From Cycas panzhihuaensis (taxonomy: Eukaryota > Cycadophyta): a DNA stretch of 64,000 nt. The notes beneath the pieces are model-generated. The model saw only the letters and a program-made list of their open reading frames with translations. It searched no databases and had not been told where the DNA came from. The translations under genes were made by a program, and so were the position numbers. Shown piece after piece: positions 23,830-34,876 of the stretch. Location: contig CM041465.1 in assembly GCA_023213395.1 (NCBI GenBank), positions 190,967,741-191,031,740 of the forward strand. The letters are read 5' to 3'. How positions within the stretch are numbered: the stretch's first letter is position 1; each line of letters begins with the position of its first letter.

Positions 23830-24208
23830 TGTTAAAACATTATAATATCAACTTTATTTCATGTAATTTATGTACATTATGTAATATTTAGGCAACCCTT
23901 GATGTAATTTAATGTTATTATATATTGTGGTTCAGTCTATCTCATGTGCCACTTAGTTAGCCAATTATATTTATCGAACTATTGGTGGGATGCCTATAAA
24001 TAGAGCCCCATATCATTACTTTATATAGGTTATTATGATTAATATGAAAGCTATACCTAAATAGAGCTCTACGTGGTGACAAATCCACTCGTACTTTATC
24101 CATTTAAATTATTTTATATATTTCACTTATTTTTATTGCATATTATTATTATTTTGCTTAATATTCTAATTAGAGCACATGATATTATAGATCTTGAAGT
24201 ATTTAACA
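23830..24208 (+). repeat. E5 5' LTR
   Basis: 379 bp, TGTTAAAACA to TTTAACA, followed at once by the primer site. Contains a candidate TATA-like CTATAAATAG at about 23993, also seen in the 3' copy. Confidence 0.93.
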
Positions 24209-24223
24209 TGGCATCAGAGCCAT
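24209..24223 (+). other. E5 primer-binding site
   Basis: TGGCATCAGAGCCAT, one change from the initiator-Met complement TGGTATCAGAGCC. Confidence 0.9.
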
Positions 24224-25820
24224 TTATACTTTGATTTGGTGATTTATTGAAATAATACTAATAAATAGCGGCCTATGCACCTATTTTACTCTTAGTTTCT
24301 CAAGTTTCTCTAAAAAAATTCATGTATTCTATATAATTAACATGAAATGTAATAGTTTCTAATAGATACCTACCTCACATAATAGATTACAAGCTTGTTT
24401 TCTCACATACAGGGTTTGGCTCTAGTTTATTGAAGAAAAATAGAAGAAAAAACTTATTTTTTAATTATTTCAATCCTAGAACTATTGATTTCTCCTTCTT
24501 AAAGCATTATATTTCCTTCTAGTAGCCCTATGCCCTTATTCTCTGCCTATTAGAAGAGATTTAGACTAATCTCATGCTATTTTAGACTCATTCTATCTTT
24601 ATTTAGCTATCGCAACCCTCTAGACTTCTATAGCTCCATTTCATTTCTTTTAAGTTTATTTCTCTAAAATAATAATTCCATTAACAACTACAAACTACTA
24701 CCCCCCCCCTCCTTCGAAGTTTCATTTCAATCTAAGGTTGTTTAACCTCCCATTAGAACTCCCATACCTCTACGCAGGTCGTGCGTCTCACACGTAGGCT
24801 GTGCAGCTAAAATCTCTTAAATTTCTCTTATTTTTCTATTAAACTTTAAACTTTAATCAAATTAAATCAAACTATATTTAATTTTAAGGTCAAATTCAGG
24901 TCTTTAGCCCTTAGATTTGGTTACATTTAATATCATATGACTTGTTTTTTGGTTTAAAGGGCAGACTTCAAAAGTCATTTAATTAGATTTAATCTTTTTT
25001 CACTTTCAAAAAGGCATTAAGCTACATTTGATATAGTTTCAAATCCATAAGCCCCCTAGCTATATCAGTGGATGGTCACATGTAGTTAGTAGGTGACCAG
25101 GGGCCAGTTTTAGAAGGGGCTTAAGCCCATCTTCATTTGATTTTTGACATTAAAATGTAATTGCACTATTTTAGCTATATCTCAACAACTATAAATCTAA
25201 TTTATGAACTGTCTAGACTATCAAAAAGTAGATTTAAAGCTCTATAGTTTAGGATCTAATTGAGTTAGATTTGGAGTTGATTTACTAAAGATATAAGCTA
25301 CTAAATTTAGCCTTAGTGTTTGATCTTTTTTAGCTTTTCCTCTCAAATTTTAAAGGCTTATTATTTCTTTGAAGTTCTTATGCTAATTTGGGATGTGGCT
25401 AATATTTATTCAACTATCTAATTTTATTTTTTGAGGCTAATAAATGTATGGTACTATTTCTTGTATAGGTGTTACTCTTAGAAGGTTAACAAAGTTATCT
25501 CTTAAGCTTGACCCATCAAATAGCTTTCTAAACCTATCTTTATCCTTTCAATTTCCTTTATTTCATCTTTATTTTAGTTTTTTGCTTAAAAGAAACCTTG
25601 TACTTGTAAGAAACTCACATTAAAAACTAATTTTTTCACATTAAAAAGATAATTTTTGAATTGAATCTCTTATTTCCATCCTTGTAAGAGGAATGATTAG
25701 GACCCTTGAAGTTATTAGCCCATACATGCCATTGGTTTACTATAATTTATTAAGAAAACCATTGGCTATAAGGTGTATTAGGTGGTAGTCTAAGGTGTAG
25801 ACCCTTTCTTATTAGAGTTT
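24224..25820 (+). other. E5 5' leader, upstream part
   Basis: About 1.6 kb without coding. Contains a run of C at about 24702-24710 and a small CpG-containing pocket near 24773-24808 in otherwise CpG-poor DNA. Confidence 0.55.
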
Positions 25821-26110
25821 GAAGACTAGGCTAGACCTAGAGGGGGTAAGTGCCTTGGTTAAATAAGTTCTCATCACTAGACTTATTATTGGCATAAGCC
25901 CAACATAGGTAAGGAAACAAATCAAGGGGGTCCTAAACCTTCTTTGAATCCCACATACTAAGGTATATCAAGCCTTTAAGCTCATGTATCGATTAAGTCC
26001 CTATTTTACCACTTATCGGTGGGCACCACTAGACAGGATAATAACTGAGAACATTCCTAGAGACCCTTAAAATTTAGAATCCTAGTTTAGTAGCCCCTTA
26101 GGAAGATTAG
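25821..26110 (+). other. E5 leader block shared with E1
   Basis: Aligns with E1 (minus strand, about 4970-5260). Anchors are CTAGACCTAGAGG near 25831, CCTTGGTT near 25853, CCACATAC near 25951 and AGGTATAT near 25961. It lies just upstream of gag in both elements. Confidence 0.6.
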
Positions 26111-26170
26111 TTCACAAATACAAGACCATGAAAATATGAAATAAAATTTAAAAAAAAAAAACTTAGAATC

Positions 26171-27570
26171 ATGGCATCACAAATTCTTCTTTCTAATAAC
26201 ATTAAACTAAATGATATTAATAACTTCATACCATGGAAAAAATAAGTTAGAAATAATGAATATTGGGCCTATGTCAATAGGGATATACCCCTTCATATGC
26301 TAATAAAAGACCCTAATGATTCTACTAAAATAATCCTACTAGATCATGTAGCCTTAGCAAACTTTAAAGCTAAGGACAACATTACTTTATCCTTCCTTCA
26401 CTTGGCTGTTATAGACTAAGTGGACTAAAATATTAAAACTTCTCAAATATCTCATGAGGTATGGACCATACTTTGTGCCCTTTATAAGAGAAAAAATAAA
26501 TCTAGATCCCTTACCCTCAAAGCTTACCTATTCGTAATGTTGTTTTCTAAAAATATTATGGACCATTTGATTAAAATTAAAATAATTAGAAATCAATTGA
26601 TTATCCTTGTAGAGCCACCTTCAAACCATGATTTAATCTCTAGCATCATAAACATCCTAACTATAGAATACAACTCCTTTGTCTCTAAATTACATAACAA
26701 TTATTCCAAAATAGACTTCATGACCTTTGAAAGGTTCTTATTATCAGAGGAGAATATACTTAACTAACTTGGGCTGATATCCACATCTAACTCAGCTCCT
26801 ACCTTTATAGCCTAAAACTTAAAAAAGGGTAAGACTATTAATAGAGCAACCCAATAGCTTAGTCAGCATCAAGATCTAACTCAACACTTGGACTCTCTCA
26901 TCATATCTCAAGAGCCACATCGAGCTAACTTAGCAATGCTAATAATCAATTGGCACCTCATTCTCCACCTATTCAACTCAATAACCTTAATAATATTAGC
27001 AACAACCATAGGCATCACCTTAAAAGAACTAGTAAGTTAGACGAAATATAAACGCTTGTACTATGGAAAAATTGGACACCTTATTGTTGAATGTAGGAGA
27101 TGATGAGCTAACTTGTAACTCTTATAAAACCAAGGGAGATAATCATTGGGCCATATTATCAATAACTAACCCTAATCTACTAACAAGGAGTACCCTTATA
27201 TCAATAAAGAGGTCCTAATTACACTTAACAAAGATAAGGATATCAATAGTAAGGAGGATCATACCCTCTATAAGGAGCCCTTTTTCCACAATAAGGAGGC
27301 CCTATTTTATAACAAGGAGGCCCCTATTATCAAAAAGATAGCCATGTTCAATAGTAGGGAGGCCCTTATTATCCACAAGGAGGGCCATCTTTCCATCCTT
27401 AAGGCTAATACTATCAATAGAATTGAAATCTTAGACCTACTCATGAATAAAGACCTTAGAATAGGTAATGGTTCCCCAGTAAAAATCAAAGGAACCAATA
27501 GAATAATCAACAACAAGGAGGTAATATGGGAGATAATTAGGACTTCTCCTCCCATAACCTATTCTTTATG
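26171..27570 (+). pseudogene. E5 gag remnant with Gln/Gly-rich repeat tail
   Basis: ATG at 26171; N-terminus reads NIKLNDINNFIPWKK, then a stop at a likely Gln. The core reads VWTILCALYKRKNKS and, in the open frame 26537-26767, MDHLIKIKIIRNQLIIL. The zinc knuckle at about 27052-27103 has the form R-L-Y-Y-G-K-I-G-H-L-I-V-E-C, with two cysteines lost. From about 27170 to 27550 the same frame encodes a periodic Gln/Gly/Pro/Tyr-rich stretch built around G-G-P-Y-Y; its Gln codons have largely become TAA/TAG. The open frames here on the other phases (27344-27625 plus, 27307-27555 minus) are shadows of this repeat. Confidence 0.85.
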
Positions 27571-27600
27571 GCACTTTTATCTCAAATTGATAAGAACACT

Positions 27601-28830
27601 TGGCTCCTTGACTCTAGTGCAATGAGACATATGATCAGTTCAAAAAAGATGTTAGAAAAAACCCACTCTATCAATACTCAAATTGTTATATTTTAGGATA
27701 ACTTAACTCATAATATGACCAAAATTGATAGGGTACCAATAATGTTGAAGGAGTCCAATATCAGGCACCACATTAATAATGTGTTCCTCATACCTGGAAT
27801 GAAGATGAACATGCTCTCTATCATCCAAATGGATAAGTAAAATTTAGATGTCCTCTTTAGCTAAGGCATTTATATAATTACAGATTATTTAACAGGAAAA
27901 CTTATGAAAATAAGATATGAAGATGGTGGCTTATATAGGTTGGATGGTATTCCCCTTCCCACTACTCCATAAAATAAATCTTATTCAATGGCCAACACAA
28001 CTCAACTTAATAAGGGGAAGGATATAATTGATGAAGAGTCCCCTTGCATATAAGAACTAGGTGAATGCTCATATTAAAAGGATAGTGTCATTTCAAATAG
28101 CTCTAATTACCACCTATGGTATCAATGCCTAAGTCATTTAAACATGCAAAGTTTAAACCTCATGTTTAGGCTCCAAATGGCATATGGTTTACCAAAAATT
28201 AAGAGATATAGTAATATATGTGAGGCTTGCTTAAAGGGAAAGTATCAAAGAGAAAAATGACCTCCTAAAATCATATGGAGAGCCTCACAACCATTAGAGT
28301 TAGTCCACTTAGACATTTATGGGCCCATATTTGTCTAATCACTCAATAGAAGCTAGTATTTCATCATATTCATAGATGACTTCTCAAGGAAAGTGTAGGT
28401 CTATTTCTTTAGAAATAAGTATCAAGCCCTAAACAAATTCAAAGAGTTCAAAGCTACTATAGAAAATGAAAGTGGAATGATAATAAAGATCCTTAGATCT
28501 GATAATGGTGGTGAGTATATCTTAACTTAGTTTAACAATTTTTACAAGGAATATGGCATCCATCATTAATTCTCAGCTCCTCGCATACCTCAACAAAATG
28601 GTGTAGCTAAAAGAATGAATTAGACATTGATAAATAAATGAAAAGACATGCTTAGTGTTATAAATCTTACCACTAAATTTTGGGCTAACCATCATAAGTC
28701 CCATAGTTGTGGTTAGGAATATTACTCTTAAAGAATCTTAGTTAAGTCAGAAACCATCAATAACACACTTAAAGTTCTTTGGATGCATGGCATATAAACA
28801 TATCCTAATGGATAATAGAAAGAAGGTTAA
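27601..28830 (+). pseudogene. E5 protease, pre-integrase and integrase remnant
   Basis: Protease motif WLLDSSAMRHM at 27601-27633 (family form D-S-G-A; Gly has become Ser). Pre-integrase begins near 28108. Integrase reads LELVHLDIYGPI at about 28298, FIIFIDDFSRKV near 28355 with the first Asp kept, ILRSDNGGEYI near 28490 with the second Asp kept, and PQQNGVAKRMN near 28588, where the catalytic Glu has become Lys. So the DDE triad is D-D-K and integration would be blocked even without the stops. A frame change lies near 28690. Confidence 0.9.
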
Positions 28831-29360
28831 TGACAAGAGCCTAAAATGCATCTTCCTTGGCTATGTACCTTATTACAAAGCCTATAAAATGTTTGACATG
28901 GTTTGGAACCAAGCTTACACTACACGAGATATAATATTTATAGAACAAACATGGGACTTGACTCTACCTCAACCTCAAATTGTAATAGTAGAAGAAGTTG
29001 GTGCATCTCAAGTTACTCTTAGATAAATTTTAGAGCCACTAGCACTAGCCTCCTCCTACACACTAATTCCTTTATTAGTTCTAGTAGTCTCTATATCAAC
29101 AACTTAAGCAAGCATAACCTTGTCTCTAATTTTAGTTGATGACCTTCATGTGGCAGCCACTAGCATTCATCCACCTACTAAGTGGGTACAATAACTCTTA
29201 AAGGATGCTCCTCCTCCTTCCAAAGCTATAAAAAGGCCTTCTAAAATAAGATAATTCACAAATTTTGCCCTAATGCCATATGTCCTTGAAACACCTAAGC
29301 CTTCCATGTTTAAGGAGGTAGTCAAAGACCAAATATAGAAAGCAATTATGAATGAAGAAA
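28787..29360 (+). pseudogene. E5 integrase C-terminus and linker
   Basis: Open frame 28787-29026 reads KSLKCIFLGYVPYYKAYK, the conserved end of copia integrase (C-x-F-L-G-Y), and then enters a variable linker rich in Pro, Ser and hydrophobic residues before reverse transcriptase. Confidence 0.8.
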
Positions 29361-30160
29361 TAAATTCTATCCTTAAAAATGACACTTAGGAGTTTATTGA
29401 ATTGCCACGTGGGAAGAAAGCAATTGATTATAAATGGTTGTATAAGATAAAATTCTATATAGATGGCACTATAGAGTATCATAAAACCTACCTTATAACA
29501 AGAGGTTTTAAATAGTAGAAAGGAATTGACTATGATAAGACCTTTACATCGGTGGCCAACATGACCACATTCCATTTGGTTATGTTTCTAACAGCCTAGT
29601 TTAGATGGCCTATTTACCAAATGGATGTGAAGAATGATTTTCTCAATGGGGAGCTCAAAGAAAAGGTTTTCTTAAAATAGCCCCCTAGCTATGTTGTTCT
29701 AGGACAAGAACACTTAATATGTAAACTTAAGAAATCCCTTTATAGACTCAAGTAGGTACCACGTGCCTAGTATATGAAGATAGATACCTTTATTAACCAA
29801 CATGGATTCAATTATTTACCCTTTAACCCAGATTTCTACATTCAGAGTAGTGATAATTTGTTCACAATCATTGTTCTCTATGTGGATGATCTTGTAATCA
29901 TCGGCAATAATATAGATGGCATTACTTAACTTTAATCAGAATTAAAGAGTAATTTTGAGATGAGAGATCTTAAATTACTCCACTACTTCCTCAAAATTAA
30001 AGTTTGTTAAGAACCATGACACATCTTCCTAACTCAAATAAAGTATACCAATGAGCTTTTAGAAAGATTTAGGATGATAGAATGTAAGCCAATATTAATT
30101 CCTATAGATACAGGAACCAAGCTAAACTTAGATGAATAAGGAAAGTCTTTTAATCCCACT
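29361..30160 (+). pseudogene. E5 reverse transcriptase remnant
   Basis: One frame can be followed through about 260 codons interrupted mainly by TAG/TAA. Landmarks: DYKWLYKIKFYIDGTIEYHK near 29427, WPIYQMDVKNDFLNGELKEK near 29608, CKLKKSLYRLK then a stop near 29720, and IVLYVDDLVIIGN at 29868-29906 with an intact catalytic YVDD. The stops in L-K-stop-V-P-R-A-stop-Y stand exactly at the Gln and Trp of the family motif L-K-Q-A-P-R-A-W-Y. Confidence 0.93.
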
Positions 30161-30828
30161 TTGTACTAGTAATTAGTTAGGAACCTCATATATCTCACCC
30201 ATACTTGTCTAGATATCTCATATGGAGTAGGGTTTTGCTCTAGGTATATGTTACAACTAAAAGCATCTTATTAGAAAGTAACCACTAGGATCCTCAAGTA
30301 TACCCATGGCACACATTAGTTTGGCCTTGAGTACAACCAAACTAACTCTCCTATTTTAAAGGAATATACAAATGTTGATTAGGTTGATTGCAAGAACACT
30401 CACCACTCAATTTTATGTTATTACTTTGACATAAACTCAACTACAATCTCATAAAGTTGTAAGAAGTAGCCAAATATTGCCCTTTCCTCCTTTGAAGCAT
30501 AATATAAAGTAGTTGTCCATGCTACAACCAAGTTGATTTAGCTTAGAAGGATTCTTATTGAGCTTGAACTTTAACAACATACACCCACCATCCTTTTTTA
30601 TGATAACGAGCATATTAAAGATGATGAAGAATCTTGTATTCTATTCTAGAACCAAGTACATTGAGGTCCATCATCACTTCATCCGTGAGCATGTTCAAAA
30701 TAGAGAAGTTGATCTTGTCTACCAACCAACTGAGGACTAGGTTGAAAATATCTTCACTAAAGCACTCGGTAAACAAAATTTTGAAAAGTTTAGACACAAC
30801 CTTGACATTAGAAGAAGTGAAGCTACTA
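30161..30828 (+). pseudogene. E5 RNase H remnant
   Basis: RLLVG-type junction at 30170-30200 reads LVRNLIYLTHTCLDISYGVG. RNase H follows: LKEYTNVD, then a stop, then HHSILCYYFDINSTTIS near 30400, then SSFEA, stop, YKVVVHATTKLI near 30490. After a frame break the C-terminus is readable near 30650-30700 as the V-H-H-H-F-I-R-E-H-V motif. Non-functional. Confidence 0.87.
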
Positions 30829-30839
30829 TTAAGGGAGGA
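30829..30839 (+). other. E5 polypurine tract
   Basis: TTAAGGGAGGA directly before TG of the 3' LTR. Confidence 0.88.
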
Positions 30840-31218
30840 TGTTAAAATATTATAATATCAACTTCATTTTATGTAAGTTATATATATTATATAATATTTA
30901 GGCCACCTTTGATGTACTTTAAAGTTATTATATATTGTGTTTGGGCCTGCCTCATGTATCATTTAGTTGGCTAATTATATTCATCAAATTATTAATAGGA
31001 TGCCTATAAATAGAGATCTGTATTATTGCTTTGTACAGGTTATTATGATCAATACATAAGCTCTGCATAAATAGAGCTCTATGTGGTGTCAAATTTACCT
31101 GCACTTTATCCATTTAAATTATTTTGTATATTTTACTTATTTTTATTGCACATTATTATTATTTTGCTTAACATTCAGATTAAAGTGAATGATATTATAG
31201 ATCTTGAAGTATTTAATA
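30840..31218 (+). repeat. E5 3' LTR
   Basis: 379 bp, same length as the 5' LTR; terminal CA has become TA. Divergence between the two is visible throughout. Confidence 0.93.
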
Positions 31219-31480
31219 AGAAGTTCACATAAAGGTCTAGGGAAGACTCTTGGGAAAAGAATAAATTTAGTGGTAAATGTAACTATTACAAGAAAGAAGG
31301 TTATATAAAAAAGAATTGTTGGTTAAATAGATAGGACAAATGTAAAGTTGGCTAAGATGATAAAGGGGAAAGAGTGGTAGCACACTATATTAAAGTATCA
31401 GCCTTATTAGCTAAGTTAAGTCAAAGAGACTACTAAATATTAAACTCTAAAGCATAGAAGTACATCTCTTTCTAGAAGCA
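31219..31480 (+). pseudogene. E4 gag zinc knuckle, part after E5
   Basis: Gag resumes after the E5 target duplication. The knuckle near 31275-31322 reads CNYYKKEGYIKKNCW: outer cysteines kept, second cysteine and the histidine both tyrosine. Confidence 0.82.
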
Positions 31481-32620
31481 TAATGTTGATGTATGGAGTG
31501 CAGATCATAGTGGTGCAGAGATCATCCTTGGAGATGCTTACATATTGCTAGTGGAAGGTGTTAGTAGTATTTCCTTAGCATGTAATAAGCTTATATGGGT
31601 CCATTATGTATCCAAGATGTAATTAAATTTTCTTTTAGCCCAAGAAATCTATAAATAAGGAATGAAGATGGAGCTTTAACATGATAGATGGTTGATTAAG
31701 GATCTTAAGTAGAATTTCTCTATCATTATTGATGGGAAAGAAAGAGATAATATTTTGGTGTTTAAAAAGTTTTAATCCCAAAAGAAGTCCTATGATTTAA
31801 TTACTAATCTGAGATGATGTGAGTAAACTATGGTATCATCACCAAGGTCACCTTAATTATAGAAGCATCACACTATTAAAAAATATTAAAAATGGTGGAA
31901 GGATTACTATATTTTTCATGTTCAGATAGTATTTGTGAAGGATGCATGTATGAGAAGTATCACTACTATCCTTTTGCCCAAGACAATACCTAGAGAGTCA
32001 AGGAGAAGCTTAAACTTGTACATGTAGGCGTGATGGGACTACTCATGAACCCTTCCATTTCAGGATCTCAGTATAACTTAGTATTTATAGATGACTATAC
32101 TAGGAAGGCCTAGGTATATTTTCTAAAGAATAATTTAGATATATTTGATTACTTCTATGATTAGAAAATAAGTGTTGAAAATGAAAGTAATAAGAAGATT
32201 AAAATATTGAGAAGTAATAATAGGAAGGAATATGAAAATTATATGTTTGATTAGTTCTTACATAGGAAAAAGTATACCATGATGGAGATGGAAAGGTGTA
32301 TGGTGCACTCAAAAACTTGCCACTAATATTTTGGGTAGAGATTGTAACTACTACAATTTATACTTTAAATTGGGTACCCACTTAAGCATTTCATAGAATG
32401 ACCCCTAAAGAGAAATGGATCAGTTGTAAACCTATCATTATCTATTTAAAAATATTTGGCTGTGTTGGATATGCATATATCCCAAAAGAATGTTATAAGA
32501 GTTTGAAGTGTATTTTTGTGGGATATTCTAATTAAAATAAATTTTATAGAATATGGGATCTACAAGGGAGAAAATTTGTGATTAGTTGAGATATTAAATT
32601 TAATGAGTCATTAACATATC
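31481..32620 (+). pseudogene. E4 protease and integrase remnant
   Basis: Protease site near 31490 reads VWSADHSGAE; S-G-A is kept but a His codon separates it from Asp. Pre-integrase KLWYHHQGHLNYRSI lies near 31827. Integrase is broken by frameshifts from about 31900; its first motif region falls near 32080-32120 (FIDDYTRKA in frame with TAG nearby), and the C-terminal CIFVGYSN motif is near 32510. Confidence 0.78.
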
Positions 32621-34050
32621 ATGATAATAAGTCATCAGAATATCCCTTTTACCCCCCACTACTTCTATTTCCAAATTCATCAATTGAAGAGGATGATGAG
32701 CTAGCCTTTAGAATTCAAGAGGAAGTTGGATCAAGTGGTGAGAGTAATAATGAGGAGCTATCACATAAAGAAGTACCTCTACCACTAGGTCCTTATATAT
32801 TATTATGGGTAAGGAAGATAATAAAGGATTATGGAGTGGTGATGCATACCCTTGATGATGAAAGGAGAATAAGAAGTCAACATACCAGTCAAACTCTACT
32901 AGTAGACATCCATAACTCCAATGATATTATTTCATATAATAAAGTGAAGGATGGTCTACAATGGAGAGTTATGATAGAAGAGAAGTACGATTCACTTATA
33001 AAAAATAACACATGGGATTTGGTTCTACTCCCTCTAATAAAGAGCCTTGTTGGATGCAAGTGGGACTACAAAACTAAATTTTTCTCTAATGGAGAGGTGA
33101 ACAAGTATAAGGCTAGGCTTGTTGCTCAAGGGTTTAAACAAAATTAAGGAATTAATTATAAGGAGATATTTGTACTAGTCTCTAAGATAATGATAGTTTA
33201 TTTGATCATTTCCTTAGCAGATTTATATGGTTGGGAGTTGCACAAGATAGATGTTAAGTTCATACTTCTTAATAGGGATCTAAAGGAGGAGATTTACATG
33301 TCACAGGCTTTGAGATTCATTAAGAGAAGCTAGGAGCATTTTGTGTGTCGATTGAAGAAATCACTCTATGGCCTAAAACAAGCATCATGTGCTTAGTATA
33401 AGAAGATTTATGCTAAGTTGAAGGAAAGAGGATTTGTTGTTTTGGATCTAGACCCAAATCTATATGTGAAAAGGAGTGGGACCTCAATAGTAACTATTGT
33501 ATTGTATATGGATCTGTAATAAGATTATTGTAGGAGTCAAGTCCAATTTGGGAGCTACCTTTGATATGATAGACCTCGGGTAACTTCACTACCCCTTGGG
33601 TATTCAAGTGAGTCAAATAGAAGATGAGATCATGTTATTGTAAACACAGTATATAAAGAACCTATTAGAAAAGTTTAGGATGTAGGATTATAAGTTGGTT
33701 ATAATACAATATGCTAAGGGCATAAGACTATAGAAAGATGTGGTCAAATCCTCTATAGATGGAATAATGTACCATCAATTTGTAGGGAATTTAATCTATT
33801 TGACTCATACCATACTAGATATCACCTATGCCATTGAATTAGATTCTCAATATATGCAAAATCCTTAGGAACTACATTGGGTTGTCTTTGGAGCAGATTT
33901 TGAAATACTTAAAGGGGACACCCAATCTTGGTCTTGAAGACCATTATGGTAAGGAGATAAAGTTATATGGCTACACTAATGCTAATTTGGAGGAGACTCT
34001 GATGATCGTAAGCCCACTACTAGATACATCTTTAGTGTTGATAGTACATC
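32621..34050 (+). pseudogene. E4 reverse transcriptase, truncated in RNase H (array copy 1)
   Basis: Open at 32836-33147, reading MIEEKYDSLIKNNTWDLV and YKARLVAQGFKQN, then a stop. Next come LHKIDVKFILLN and LKKSLYGLKQASCA. A 22-bp gap at about 33515, relative to array copies 2 and 3, removes part of the Y-V-D-D loop. RNase H begins at 33960 as LYGYTNANLEETLM and stops short in a region corresponding to the first strand pair of the domain, about 34,050, where sequence turns into the E3-type LTR. The part from 33264 on is unit 1 of the tandem array. Confidence 0.85.
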
Positions 34051-34062
34051 TTCAAATAATAA

Positions 34063-34260
34063 TGTTTTATGTCCTCTAGGCTCCTTTCTTAAATTAACAT
34101 GAGGGTTATATGTCAAACCTCTCTTTAATATAATTCATCCATGTGGCTTATATGCATAAGCTTTAATAATAGTACATAATATACGTGATGTATTTATATG
34201 AGAGTTATACTCTCTTTTTAATAAATTAGAGTTATTTCAGATCAAATGCTTATCTTTACA
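34063..34260 (+). repeat. E3-type LTR, array copy 1
   Basis: 198 bp, TGTTTTATG to TTTACA, alignable with the E3 5' LTR. It could be the 3' LTR of E3, but no E3 polymerase and no purine tract precede it; E4 RNase H runs straight into it. The 12 bases before it nearly match those before 18323 (TTSAAATAATAA). Confidence 0.75.
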
Positions 34261-34435
34261 CTATCTCATTCTTAGATTATCAAAGAATAAAGATCTTTGA
34301 TCTAGGGTATCTCCTTGAAGGGACTACTTGATGGGGCTTCTTGTTGGCCACTTAAAAAGACTTAGAGAGACCAATGTAGAAGACTTCAAGCTTTACAAAG
34401 ATTCATCACTCAAACTTTGAATCATACCAAACTAT
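34261..34435. other. Spacer between E3-type LTR and M, array copy 1
   Basis: Host sequence for M. Copies 2 and 3 of this spacer contain an orphan primer-site match (39469, 44644) that has been deleted here. The M target duplication ACTAT lies at 34431-34435. Confidence 0.65.
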
Positions 34436-34864
34436 TAACAAAGTAGATTTAAGAGGGGATAATGAAGAATAAGCTAAATAATATTTACATACATAATAAT
34501 TTAGATCATAGATATATAAGCACACTAAAATATAGAGGAGAAGAAATTAATCCAATCTCTAAAATAGCTTAGATAAAAGTTAACAACATAATAAAACACT
34601 CATCTCCTAATCTTTATCAATACAAGAGATAATGATCTCTATTTATAGGTGAGAGAGCTCCCCTCAAGGTTACTATATAATTACCAAGCATCAATCATGT
34701 ATACACTTATGCAAACATGCCAAGAATAGGGAAGGGGGTCATGGACCCTTAAGTTACAATATGTTATAACACTAAAAAAAGTGTGCACTTATACATTAAG
34801 TATAAAATGCATAATTAATATATAACTTAATAATAAAACATAAATGTTCTAGCATCCCCCTTTA
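34436..34864 (-). repeat. M 3' LTR, array copy 1
   Basis: 429 bp; + strand TAACAAAG to CTAGCA. Matches 55291-55709 and its own array copies at 39623-40038 and 44799-45216. Confidence 0.87.
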
Positions 34865-34876
34865 ATATTTATATTA
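34865..34876 (-). other. M polypurine tract
   Basis: Minus strand ATTAAAGGGGGA directly before the 3' LTR. Repeated in array copies 2 and 3. Confidence 0.8.

Larger units (their letters stand above)
23830..31218 (+). mobile_element. E5: complete, dead Ty1/copia retrotransposon nested in E4 gag
   Basis: A 7,389-bp plus-strand element with two LTRs of 379 bp, an almost perfect primer site and a purine tract. The target duplication is ACAAG (23825-23829) against AGAAG (31219-31223), one mismatch. All domains are present in order. Most stop codons lie where Gln or Trp is conserved, so the reading frame itself is largely preserved and can be followed over several kilobases. Reverse transcriptase keeps YVDD, but integrase has lost its third catalytic residue. 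Confidence 0.93.
21530..34062 (+). mobile_element. E4: Ty1/copia element nested in E3, split by E5
   Basis: Has its own 5' LTR (21530-21854) and intact primer site, a long leader, then gag. Gag is cut at 23,829 by E5 and resumes at 31,219 with the zinc knuckle, followed by protease, integrase and reverse transcriptase. The element breaks off inside RNase H at about 34,050; no 3' LTR of this family is present. Instead an E3-type LTR follows directly. Without E5 the remnant is about 5.1 kb. The RT-to-end part was later repeated in the tandem array. Confidence 0.8.

Noticed and set aside
27307-27625. Open frames on both strands at the same place
   Set aside because: Both are out-of-phase readings of the repetitive Gln/Gly-rich gag tail of E5.
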